Source: Gemmataceae bacterium (GTDB lineage Bacteria; Planctomycetota; Planctomycetia; Gemmatales; Gemmataceae). From it: a DNA stretch of 62,194 bases. The stretch lies in assembly GCA_009692005.1 (NCBI GenBank), contig SHZZ01000016.1, positions 1-62,194 of the forward strand, given 5' to 3'. The notes beneath the pieces were generated by a model that was given only the letters and a program-made list of their open reading frames with translations, was not told the DNA's origin and did no database searches. How positions within the stretch are numbered: the stretch's first letter is position 1; each line of letters begins with the position of its first letter. The position numbers and the translations under genes are program-made. Positions 44,501 to 53,157 of the stretch are shown one piece after another.

Positions 44501-47500
44501 GCCGGGATAGCGCCCGTGTTGTTGCCGGCCCCATCGGCATCTTGGTGAACAATCGGCTTTAGGGAAAGCTCGTAATTTCCCAAGCTGCCGCCAAAACCGG
44601 AGGCGGCAAGGTAATAGGTGGATCCCTTGGCCGTTTCAAAGATCAAACGGCTGTCACTGCTTTTGCCAAAATTATCATTGGATCCCACCACAGCGCCCTG
44701 GGAATTGAGCGCCGCCAGCACCGTGTCGAGTTTGCTCCCCGCAGCCGCTTTCAAATCCACTTGCACCTGGCCATTCTCAGCCGCCAGGAATTGAAACAGA
44801 TCAACATCCTTGGAAACGGAAATCTTTCCAAGGCTGGCGGCCGCACTGATCGTTCCAAAAGGCAGCTTGGAGGTGGAATTAATTGCATTGGCGAAATCGT
44901 CTGGCGGCGCCTGTTGAACAATTTGGTTTACTTCTAACCGGTAATTCCCCTGCGATTTTCCGCCGCCTTGCAGTTGAATGTAATAAGTTTCTCCAGCGGC
45001 CAGGTTGACCCGGGACAGGGCGGGCTTTCCTCCCGGTTGCTGAACACTGCTGGCCAGAACACTTAAATCCTCCTTGATGATTTTGAAAACTGGGGAGAAG
45101 TCTTTTGCATCTGGCCCAGGGGTTGCTGCGAAGTTGAATATCCCCGCTGCCGGTGAAGTTATCCGGAAAATATCGCTATCGAAAGTTTCCACTCGGTTGG
45201 AGATTTCTCCCTGGCTGCTGGCCGAGGAACCGTCGGTGAAATTCAATCCCGTGGCGAATTTAACACTGTCGCCATGATCGTCTTCCTGGACTTCTTCCGT
45301 AATGGAAAACTGGTAGGCTTGGTTTTCCCCCTGGCGGGTGGAATCAGAAAATTGAATGTAGTACTCTCCCCCTTTTTCCGCCTTCAGAGTCAACCGGCTG
45401 TTCACTCCCGGCCCGGAATCATCATCGGAGAAAAGCAGGTTGCCCTTGGCATCCAAAACCCCAAGTTTCGGGTCGAGAGTGGAATCGCTGGCTGCCAGGT
45501 TGAGCGTGAACACACCGGACTTGGTGGCGGTATAACGGCGCAGGTCCATATCCCCCGCGAAATTCACCGTCCCCTTGAAGATTCCTGGTTCCAAATTGGC
45601 GAGAGCGATTGCCGGCGCCTTTTCGCCAAAGTCGGACACTCGGTCGGGAAGATCATCGCTTAATGCCTGGTAACTCAAGGCGTATTCCCCGGCGCTGCCC
45701 CCGGCGCCAGCGGCCCAGAGGAGAACCGACTTGCTTTCTCCCGGCCCCACCTTGACCTCTTGCTGCGAATTCAGACTGCCTGGCTCGTCCCCTGCCAGGG
45801 TCCAGGTGGCCCCGCCATCGCTGGAAAAATAAAGTAGGGAATCCAGCCGCGACTGGTTTTGGTTGATGGCTTTATGGTTAAATCGCAGCCGGGTCATTTC
45901 CGTGGTTGAACTGTTCACATAATTCAGGCTGAAGAGGTCCGCGTCTCCTGCAAGATTTACCATGCCTTGGAGCTGGGTCCCTGAAAGAGCTGTAGCCGCC
46001 GACTTGCTTTGGCTGGAATAATCATCCAGCCCCGCGTTTAAAGCATAGCTGCCGACATAGGCCCCTCCACCCACTTGCACATGGTAAACTTGCCCTGAAG
46101 TTAATTCGACATTCACCATTCCCTGGTAGCCTTTGGGGCCAAAACTGCTTTCCGCCTGGGAAACCAGGGGCGCCATGTTTTGGTCTAAAATCCGGATTCC
46201 TGGCATTGCGCCGCTTTGCCGGTCTGATGCCTGGAAGGCAAACAGCCCACTGGCCGGAGCAGTGAACTTGAATGTGTCCAGGGTTTGCGCGTTTAAGGCC
46301 CCGGTTGCTTTAGCCTGCTGATTGCTAAACACCAGCAACGCTTCAATGCTGTTGCTAATGCGGTATTCACTTGCCGCCTGGCTGCTTACCGAAATGTAAT
46401 AAGCTTTTCCCGCTTCCACTGGGAATTGGCTGCCCTCGGTGGTGGCTTCCAGTTTGATGGGGGTCCCGTTGGCGTTTAAAACCGCCAGGCGTCCCGTTTC
46501 CAGGATGCTCCCCGTCAGGCCCAAAGTCGCCACACCCGACTGGCGGGCGCTGAATTTGAAGAAATCTTCGTCTCCCGCCTTTTCGATTTTTCCCCTTTGC
46601 TGGAAAGCGCCGGTGGCATCCAAAACCAGGGGGCTGGCTTGGTTGAGGTCGTTCCCGAAATCATCTTCGATTCTCTGGCCTTCCTCCATTTCCACAAGGA
46701 AGTTGCCGCTTTGGGTCTTCAGAGTGGAAACCTTAATGAAATACTCCTGGTCTTGCTCTGTGTTGAAGCGGACGATTGAGGCCGTCCCGCCTCCGGAGTT
46801 GTCATCGGAAATAATGGGCTCAAAATGGCCTGCGGTGGTTTCCACAAATGCCGACAAATAAGGATCGAAATTGCTTTCCTTCGCGGAGGCACGAAGGACC
46901 ATGCTGCCCGAGTTGCCGGCCTTGACTTTGAAAAACTCATCATCCTTTGGCCCATCGGATTGGCCAACCGCGCTTTTTCCCAGGCTTAAGGCGCTGGAAA
47001 ATGACCAGGTGGCGTCTGCCCGAATGGTGGTGGCGGCAATCGCCTGGCTCAAATTCCCCCCCAGATCACTGAGGATTTTTGAAGGCAAGGAAATCGAAAA
47101 GGCCCCTTCTTTGGCAGCTTCCACCGTGAGTTCAAGCAACTTGGGGTTTACCGCCCGGATCGCACTCAGGGTGACCGGTCCGGTGGCTTTGAAGTCGGCC
47201 AACGAAGGCAAACCCGCCATCGCTTCATCCCATTCCACATAAACAAGCCTTTCTTTCCCCAACGGGACGGTCAGCGTGGGAATCCCCGGGAAAGTGCCTG
47301 GGGTCAAGAACTTTCCTTTAGGATTTTGGGTATCGACGGTGACCGGGGTTTCCCCAGCAGCACTGGTGTTCCCGGCGGCATCCGTAGCTTTGGCGCTGAA
47401 GGAGTACGACCCGTCGGCAAGGGTTGCGCTGGTGTAATCAAAAGTCCACGAACCGCTAGTGTCCGCCTTAACTCCGCCGATTGATTGCCCACCCCGGAAC

Positions 47501-49101
47501 AGACTTACCTTGGATTCAGGTTCGGCGGAGCCGCTCAAAACCAGGGTGGTATCGCTGGTGATTCGGTCGGAAGCGGAGGCGCCGGAGTCTTCAGAAATGC
47601 CGGTAAACTCCGGTGCCTTGGGTTCAGCAGTGTCGATATCGACGGAGTCGCCAGCACCGCTGCCGATGTTGCCGACCATGTCGGAGTAGAGTCCGCTGAG
47701 GTTGACTGAACCCTTGTTGGCAATCCCATCCGTGGCGGTGAAGGTGGCGCTGTAGCTGTCGGCATCAATGATTGTGAAGTTGGACAGAGTTCCCCCCGCC
47801 GTGGTCAGGTCAGAGGCGTCAAAGCCGACGACTGCTTCGCTGAATTCGAATTTGACCGGGGAGGACGGGGCGCCATTGCTCAGGGAGGCGGCGACAATGT
47901 CGACTGTGGCGGCGGGGTTCTTGGTGTCAATGGTGACACTAAAGGATGCAAACGCAGACTCAGCTTGGCTATTTAATTTTGCATTGGCAGTGAAGAAATG
48001 GGTTCCCTCGCCTAATGTTGTGCTGGTGTAATCGAAGGTCCAGTTTCCATTGGCGTCAGGTGTGACTGAAGGACCAAGAGTTGTAGATTGTTGAAAAAGT
48101 GAGACAAGGGCGCCTGGCTCGGAAGTTCCATTAAAAACCAAATTCGTATCGTTGGTGGTGCGGTCGGAAATGGATAAACCCGAATCGTTGGAAATAGCGA
48201 GATTGGATGGGGCCAGGATATAAGTAATGGTGGCAAGGCCGTTTCCAGAATTAGTGGCATAGTTGGAAGCAAAGCCGAACTGGCCAGGAGAGAAATTGGA
48301 TCCAGCGTAGCCACCATTACCGTAATATTCATTATTAGAAAAACTGAGAGAACCGCCGAAACCTCCGCCGGTTGAAGACGAACCTTGGGAAATGGCTAAT
48401 CCCCCGCCGCCCCCGCCACCATCAGCATACACAGGCACATTACTACCAGCCTGCCCGGTGGTGGAACTTGTGAAAAATTGGTATGTGGAACCTGGGGTTC
48501 CTTGAGGAGGGTTTCCTGCTCCGCCGCCCCCGCCCGCGCCGGCCGCTACCAGGTAAGAAATTCCTTGCGAATTGCTAAATGAAAGCAGTGACGCGGCTCC
48601 GCCGCCGCCGCCGCCGCCGGAGGCGCCGCTACTACCTGTATCGCCACCCTTTCCCCCGGAGAATCCGCTGGGGAAATCGGAAGAGGCAAATGGTGACCTG
48701 CCGCCGGCTCCCCCTCCCGAGGCGGTCTCGTTGTTGCCGCCATGGCCGCCGACCTCACCAATGTAAAAGGTCAAAGTTTCGCCGGGATTGACAAACAGGT
48801 TGCCGGAGATTTTGCCTGCCGGGCCGGCTGCCCCGCCGCTTGTTTGATAATCGATACCGCCTTGCCCCGCTCCGCCCCCCAGCATGGAAATGGAGATTTT
48901 CCCCGCCCCATCGGGAACCACCCAGGATTCAGCGGCGTTGATGAATGAAAAGGTTTTGGTGGTGGGAGTCAGCCTCGGTTCGAGATTCTCGATGGCCAAG
49001 ATTGGTGGCTTAGATTTTTTTGGAGTTGCCTTTCGGCGAAAAAGTAAGTCCCTGGTATCAAATAAAACCCTGAACCACTTCCGTGACTTTTGCGGGTTCA
49101 T
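41518..49101 (-). CDS. Giant surface protein: LEPR leader, glycine-rich domain, Ig-like and PPC repeats
   Basis: A 2527-residue protein. The basic N-terminus leads to IENLEPRLTP (LEPR at 40-43), the leader motif of planctomycete giant exported proteins. Residues of about 55-295 are a glycine-rich domain (GGGGGGGAASLLSFS, GAGGGGGAGN). Ig-like units follow at about 298-392, 396-490 and 494-592; the first and third share a NWTFDYTS/SWTFDYTS core. About eleven PPC-like beta-sandwich repeats fill roughly 705-2000, most opening with DDHGN or DDFG and containing D.DLF. The last ~500 residues are unlike them, and the very C-terminus is a hydrophobic helix (AAGLAIAALLAPSLL) followed by a basic tail (KPKRPRRNTRNV). 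This looks like a cell-surface or matrix adhesin. The gaps on both sides (41221-41517 and 49102-49391) hold no gene I can support. Confidence 0.88.
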   Translation of the reverse strand: MNPQKSRKWFRVLFDTRDLLFRRKATPKKSKPPILAIENLEPRLTPTTKTFSFINAAESWVVPDGAGKISISMLGGGAGQGGIDYQTSGGAAGPAGKISGNLFVNPGETLTFYIGEVGGHGGNNETASGGGAGGRSPFASSDFPSGFSGGKGGDTGSSGASGGGGGGGAASLLSFSNSQGISYLVAAGAGGGGGAGNPPQGTPGSTYQFFTSSTTGQAGSNVPVYADGGGGGGGLAISQGSSSTGGGFGGSLSFSNNEYYGNGGYAGSNFSPGQFGFASNYATNSGNGLATITYILAPSNLAISNDSGLSISDRTTNDTNLVFNGTSEPGALVSLFQQSTTLGPSVTPDANGNWTFDYTSTTLGEGTHFFTANAKLNSQAESAFASFSVTIDTKNPAATVDIVAASLSNGAPSSPVKFEFSEAVVGFDASDLTTAGGTLSNFTIIDADSYSATFTATDGIANKGSVNLSGLYSDMVGNIGSGAGDSVDIDTAEPKAPEFTGISEDSGASASDRITSDTTLVLSGSAEPESKVSLFRGGQSIGGVKADTSGSWTFDYTSATLADGSYSFSAKATDAAGNTSAAGETPVTVDTQNPKGKFLTPGTFPGIPTLTVPLGKERLVYVEWDEAMAGLPSLADFKATGPVTLSAIRAVNPKLLELTVEAAKEGAFSISLPSKILSDLGGNLSQAIAATTIRADATWSFSSALSLGKSAVGQSDGPKDDEFFKVKAGNSGSMVLRASAKESNFDPYLSAFVETTAGHFEPIISDDNSGGGTASIVRFNTEQDQEYFIKVSTLKTQSGNFLVEMEEGQRIEDDFGNDLNQASPLVLDATGAFQQRGKIEKAGDEDFFKFSARQSGVATLGLTGSILETGRLAVLNANGTPIKLEATTEGSQFPVEAGKAYYISVSSQAASEYRISNSIEALLVFSNQQAKATGALNAQTLDTFKFTAPASGLFAFQASDRQSGAMPGIRILDQNMAPLVSQAESSFGPKGYQGMVNVELTSGQVYHVQVGGGAYVGSYALNAGLDDYSSQSKSAATALSGTQLQGMVNLAGDADLFSLNYVNSSTTEMTRLRFNHKAINQNQSRLDSLLYFSSDGGATWTLAGDEPGSLNSQQEVKVGPGESKSVLLWAAGAGGSAGEYALSYQALSDDLPDRVSDFGEKAPAIALANLEPGIFKGTVNFAGDMDLRRYTATKSGVFTLNLAASDSTLDPKLGVLDAKGNLLFSDDDSGPGVNSRLTLKAEKGGEYYIQFSDSTRQGENQAYQFSITEEVQEDDHGDSVKFATGLNFTDGSSASSQGEISNRVETFDSDIFRITSPAAGIFNFAATPGPDAKDFSPVFKIIKEDLSVLASSVQQPGGKPALSRVNLAAGETYYIQLQGGGKSQGNYRLEVNQIVQQAPPDDFANAINSTSKLPFGTISAAASLGKISVSKDVDLFQFLAAENGQVQVDLKAAAGSKLDTVLAALNSQGAVVGSNDNFGKSSDSRLIFETAKGSTYYLAASGFGGSLGNYELSLKPIVHQDADGAGNNTGAIPASHVLVLDSANQANSLGTINAVGDRDLFKLEITTAGILNLGLNAAATSKLDGYLRIYQNSLENLVVEDDNFGSGFNSLVALPVNAGEVIYLQTAGVGSSVGDYKVWARLDTDDHGNTRQSASLLANSGNFATTLGEIQSAGESDFFEFVPVTTEIVKVSLAAESGSNLDAYLSLYDSSGSLLAYSNNQTGDASLGASDSLLFRCLEAGKSYYFEVQGASQTTGAFELQVEPVVDDFGSTPGRIALAGNQDSQEGEIEACGDEDLFKLAPEVSGNYRIRLFGTGPVNPLDTQLTVKDMAGNILASNDDASPNVSHSFISIDLTAGETYLLTAASYGGGVGTYRMEVLHDPSAAADDHGNTASAATSLVLGTKSTEVTGSFSHAGDVDAFKGVAFEDTTISLGGFSGPAGGKTGVKVFLTQDGESIQLASSSATSPTLSFKVSSGDEFHILLTAPGDLSLSTDYSFTLSPAISSESFTRPVDQTQLDNLSNELIGSFSSVATNLSAADSINLASSKITEELVNFWIASQDPTGSGKLDQDYLLLWLDPVDFVLNTPTGQVGNSQGNQILENKSASLSSKGALDLVVIPAAQATQYNLQLTGVGAGQVLAGAALVTANGQVINPTVTQGGQAVSGFAAADVPKSGLSLVLDFGSKSSGSTPGGSPGPVGNNGQSGPIDSTTGSNSGSQGIGASFSSSLLNAISQVGTTGFNLSATALAQEFFGSLVAGGGVATQGIDDLALEMDLQKLAITDETGMSLEPGKVEAQSALSVNPLISTAKLVVNSLLQSGELSVAVVETTLTAQEHLLQEVSRNVDRAISIFVPSEFETSLDSLVDSTGKVALEEGAKAFKNAGGILADLVQARLKAFPQVEKQGGPGAQLPDNLLPAAQLPANGDEVVSNLPEDLFDLSLGDFTHFTANWDTQMGEFSLGLARHQAISDQDRFPEILVGVERKSEMLQAAGLAIAALLAPSLLSQAHGGSQVAREKPKRPRRNTRNV

Positions 49102-49391
49102 AGTTCTTCAACTTAGGAGTGGACTGACAAGCGAGTTTGCCCGTAAACATCTAGTGTGCCATCCTTCCCTGGCCAAATAGAGGGGAAAAATGGCCAAAGA
49201 AATAGAAAGGGAGACCCCAGATCAATCGCTTTGGCAACCCTTGAGAAAAAAGCGTTGCAAAAGGAGGATTTCGGAACCCCATTCCTCATAAAACAGGATT
49301 GAATAAAAACGGGGGATTGTCAAGTCGCAAATTGCGGTATTTGGCAATGTCGCCAGGGGATTGGTTGAAAGGGAAAACTCGAGAAAATCAG

Positions 49392-52300
49392 CTATTTCGC
49401 CAGCCAGCGGGCTTTTTGTTGGGCATAATCCTGCCCTTTTCGCAGGGAATCAAAGGAGTCATCGGTTTCGATGGCCTGGAGCCAAATGGCCATTCGTTGG
49501 GTTGGGGGGCTGAGATCCCAGGCTTTATCCAAGAAGTCGAAGGAATTCTTTCTGTAAGAAAGTAATAGTTGCGCGCTTTCCGGAGTGCTTTCCTGGCGCA
49601 GGGCTATTTTCCCGTGTACCACCGAATATATCCCCGCCACATTGAGGTAAAGAGGAAGGCTGGGCTGGGCTTCTTTGAGCGCCGCCTGGGCATCCCCGAC
49701 TGCGCCAGCCAGATCATTTTGCGTGGCCCGGATATAGCCCCGCACCTGGTAAGCTTGCGATTTTTCCAAAGGATCCACATCTGCCGATTCCAGAATGCGG
49801 GAAATATCGGCCTCGACCAATTTTTTCCACGCCGAGTTTAACAGCATGGCCCGCCGGTTTCTGGCTTTCATATCAGATGGGAGGAGTTCCACGCCCCGGC
49901 TCAAATCCGCCAGGGCCGGCCCCAATTGGTTCAAGCCGCGCAAGGCATTGCCCCGGCCAAGGTAAGCCCTGGGGTCGAGTCCTCCATCCTTTTTCGGATT
50001 GTGCAAGGCGAAATATTTATTAAACGCGCTAACGGCCTCGGCATATTTATTCTGTTCCACCAGCACCAACCCCGTCATGAGCTGGGCCCCGGGCGAGGCA
50101 GGGTCCAGATTGACCGCAAGAGCGCTTAACTCCAGCGCCTTGTCCAGTTGTCCTTGAGAATAAAGCAGATCCACGGCCAGGAGGTAAGCGGCGGCCTTGT
50201 CCTTGGGCTGGATGCGCCAATTCCCTTCGGCAATAAAATCGGCCAGTGCTTTTGCTTTTTCCGGCGGGGTCAGGTCGAGAAACGCCAGGCCGCGCCAATG
50301 GAAAAACTCGCCCTCGTTGGGGTTGGCACGAATGCATTTATTAAAAAGTTCAATCGCCTCGAGATTTTTTCTCTCTTTTCTGAACACCAGGGCCAGGTTG
50401 GCCATGGGGCGGGTGTCCGAAGGATTCAGGGTCATGGCTTTTTCGAAATCTGCCTTGGCAAGATCCAGGTGGCCGAGGTCAAAATAGGCAACCCCGCGGT
50501 TTACTAGAATGTGAAATTCCGGCACGCCCAAATCCCGCGCTTTGGAAAAATCGGCCAGGGCTTCCTGCAACACTTGGGGCCCGGCGCCGGGCTTTTTCCC
50601 CACGGTCTTGACATCGGCGATGCCCCGCAGCAAGTAACTGAAACCAAGATCAGGTTTTACCCCGATGCAGGCGTTCATCACCGGGCCTACTTTTTCCCAT
50701 TCATCGGCCTTGGCATTGCAGACGGCGACAAAGAAATTGGACCAGAATAAGCCGGGGTCGATTCTTTGACTGCGGGTAAAGAATTCCAAAGCGCTGGCAA
50801 GGTCATTTTGTCCAAGGGCCCGCTGCCCCAAGAGGAAAAACTCCCACCCGCTGGCAGGTTCAATCCCCTTGGCCAGCGCCAATTCCTTGGCGGCTTCCTC
50901 GCCCCGGCCGAGATTCAGCAGCACATCGGCAACCGTGAGGTGGAACACATGGCTCCCCTGCGACAGGCCTTTGCCTTTTTCCAAAAGGGCCAGGGCGGTG
51001 TTATTGCCCTCTTTGAAATCGGCATTACTAGTCCCAGGCAAACGCAAGGTCATTTGCCGGGCGATCAGGATTACCAGTTCGAAGGCTTCTTGGGCCAGCT
51101 TCACTTTTTCCTTGCTCGACAAATAATCCGGTAGGCGCAGGGAAAAGGAAGTGTCTTTTTGCCAATCGATCCCGACCTTTTCCAAGGCATTGGCGGCGTG
51201 AAGGACGCTTTGTTCTTTGCTTTGGGCGGCATTGCCCAGGACATCGGCGGATTGAAACAGGGCTTCGTCGTATTGCCCGGCGAAATCCAACATGTTTTGG
51301 TTTGCCTGGATCCTTTTTTCGGCCTGGCTCAGCAGTTCAGCAGCGGGGGTTTTGATTTCATCCAGGTTGATTTCGTTTTTCAATTCTGCCAGCAGCTTGT
51401 TCAATTGCTCTTTGGCGGGGGCAAATTTCTTTTCTTCAAAAAGGGTCTGCGCTTTCAACAGTTCCGGTTGCGTCGATTTTCTCAAGGCTGCCAGGCGGTT
51501 GTCTTCGCGATTCGAGCGGACAATGTACCCGGCCATACCCAAGATCAAAGTGATAAAAAAGGCCGCCGAGACGGCAATCAGGGCCGATTTGGTCCGGTTG
51601 CGTTTGGCCCACTTCACGGTTTTGGTGAATAAAGAAACGGGCCGGGCCAGGATCGGCTCTCCCTTGATATAGCGGATCAATTCGTCCGCCAGCTCCCCTG
51701 CCGTGGCATACCTTTTTGCAGGATCCTTCTCCAGGCATTTCAAACTGATGGTTTGCAAATCGATTGGGGTATTGGGCTGGAGGGTGCTGGGGGCAACGGG
51801 TTCCAGGGTCAGCACTTGTTTCAGCGTGTCGAGGTAGTTGGCATCCTTGAAAGGAGGTCGCCCGGTCAGGCATTCATAAAGGATGGCGCCGAGGGAATAA
51901 ATGTCCGCCGCCGGGCCGATTTCCTTGATGCGCCCTTCGGCCTGTTCTGGGGGCATGTAAGAAGGGGTGCCCATGATCGAGCCGTCTTGAGTCTGGCCAT
52001 CGTCGCTGTCCATTTTTTTGGCCAGGCCGAAGTCGGTGATTTTGGGATCCCCTTCCTTGGTCAGAAGCACATTGGCGGGTTTCAAATCGCGGTGAAGGAT
52101 CTGGTTTTGGTGGGCGTAGTCCATGGCCTGGGCAAGCTGGCTGAGGATTTTGGCAGTCCACATGGGGGATTGGGGGGTGCCATCGATTTTCCTGTCCATC
52201 GGCCCGCCATCGACGAATTCCAGGGAGAAAAAAGGCGCGCCATTGAATTCGCTGACTTCATAAACCTGGACAATGGCCGGGTGTTTCAAGGCGGCCACCG

Positions 52301-52985
52301 CCTGGGCTTCCAGTTTAAAACGGTCGATGATTTCCGGCGGGACATTGGCGCCGCCGAATATCATTTTCAAGGCCACTACTCGGCCAAGGCCCCGCTGCTT
52401 GGCCCGGTAGACAACACCCATGCCTCCACGGCCCAGCTCTCCGTAAATTTCGTACCCGGGAACCTGCGGATATTTTTTCCCCCCCGGATTTGCTTGGGTT
52501 TCTTTGGCCACCCCTGCCTGCGTGGGGCCAGACTGTTTTTTCCCTAGCTGAAAAGTTTTGTTCAACGCCTCGTCTGTAATCAGGTGACCCAATCCTGGCG
52601 CCACCGTGGCCCCATCGCCTATCGGTTGGGGGTCCTGAATTCCCGAGAATTTCCCCAACGACGGGGGAACAGTGGCCATATTAGGATCGAAACCGGGAGG
52701 CTCCATAGCGGTAACGGGCGGCTGTTTCTTTTGGCCCAGGCCGGAAGCGCCAGGCATAACAGTTGCCTGGTTGGGGTCGTAACCTAAAGAGGCATCGCTG
52801 ATGGGACTGGTTGGACAAATGGTTTCGCCAAAGCCGGCGGCGACTTTGTCCAACTCTTCCTGCATGGCGGCGGAGATCGACTCACCCCCGCGATTGACTG
52901 GCGCCTTATTCTCTTCGCGGCTTGTTGGGGATTCTTGATTCGGTACCGTGGAACTTGGGTTGGGTTCTTGAGGTTTATTTTCCAT
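49392..52985 (-). CDS. Membrane Ser/Thr protein kinase with C-terminal TPR domain
   Basis: A 1197-residue protein. After a disordered N-terminus of about 175 residues, the kinase domain (about 180-455) has GELGRGGMGVVYRAK, Lys207, Glu226, HRDLKPANVLL with Asp300, DFGLAKK with Asp318, and MGTPSYMPPEQAEG in the activation segment. Everything needed for catalysis is present. A single membrane helix lies near 470-490 (SAAFFITLILGMAGYIV), so the kinase is cytoplasmic and the C-terminal ~700 residues are outside. These are tetratricopeptide-like (GHLDLAKADFEKAMTLNPSD, KNLEAIELFNKCIRANPNEG). This is the standard planctomycete receptor-kinase plan. The gene lies upstream of the giant surface-protein gene on the same strand, 290 bases away. 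Confidence 0.93.
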   Translation of the reverse strand: MENKPQEPNPSSTVPNQESPTSREENKAPVNRGGESISAAMQEELDKVAAGFGETICPTSPISDASLGYDPNQATVMPGASGLGQKKQPPVTAMEPPGFDPNMATVPPSLGKFSGIQDPQPIGDGATVAPGLGHLITDEALNKTFQLGKKQSGPTQAGVAKETQANPGGKKYPQVPGYEIYGELGRGGMGVVYRAKQRGLGRVVALKMIFGGANVPPEIIDRFKLEAQAVAALKHPAIVQVYEVSEFNGAPFFSLEFVDGGPMDRKIDGTPQSPMWTAKILSQLAQAMDYAHQNQILHRDLKPANVLLTKEGDPKITDFGLAKKMDSDDGQTQDGSIMGTPSYMPPEQAEGRIKEIGPAADIYSLGAILYECLTGRPPFKDANYLDTLKQVLTLEPVAPSTLQPNTPIDLQTISLKCLEKDPAKRYATAGELADELIRYIKGEPILARPVSLFTKTVKWAKRNRTKSALIAVSAAFFITLILGMAGYIVRSNREDNRLAALRKSTQPELLKAQTLFEEKKFAPAKEQLNKLLAELKNEINLDEIKTPAAELLSQAEKRIQANQNMLDFAGQYDEALFQSADVLGNAAQSKEQSVLHAANALEKVGIDWQKDTSFSLRLPDYLSSKEKVKLAQEAFELVILIARQMTLRLPGTSNADFKEGNNTALALLEKGKGLSQGSHVFHLTVADVLLNLGRGEEAAKELALAKGIEPASGWEFFLLGQRALGQNDLASALEFFTRSQRIDPGLFWSNFFVAVCNAKADEWEKVGPVMNACIGVKPDLGFSYLLRGIADVKTVGKKPGAGPQVLQEALADFSKARDLGVPEFHILVNRGVAYFDLGHLDLAKADFEKAMTLNPSDTRPMANLALVFRKERKNLEAIELFNKCIRANPNEGEFFHWRGLAFLDLTPPEKAKALADFIAEGNWRIQPKDKAAAYLLAVDLLYSQGQLDKALELSALAVNLDPASPGAQLMTGLVLVEQNKYAEAVSAFNKYFALHNPKKDGGLDPRAYLGRGNALRGLNQLGPALADLSRGVELLPSDMKARNRRAMLLNSAWKKLVEADISRILESADVDPLEKSQAYQVRGYIRATQNDLAGAVGDAQAALKEAQPSLPLYLNVAGIYSVVHGKIALRQESTPESAQLLLSYRKNSFDFLDKAWDLSPPTQRMAIWLQAIETDDSFDSLRKGQDYAQQKARWLAK

Positions 52986-53157
52986 GGGAAACCGGGACCG
53001 GCAGCCCTTTCAATCCATTAGAGCGTTGTGTTTAGAAGATACCAACTGGGCAGGTAGTTTCCTAGGGAAGGTTTCAGGACGATTCCCTGGTTCAGTGTCT
53101 GATGCCAAAGCCCGTTGTTAAACGCCAGCACATGGGGATTGAACCTAGCCCAAAACC

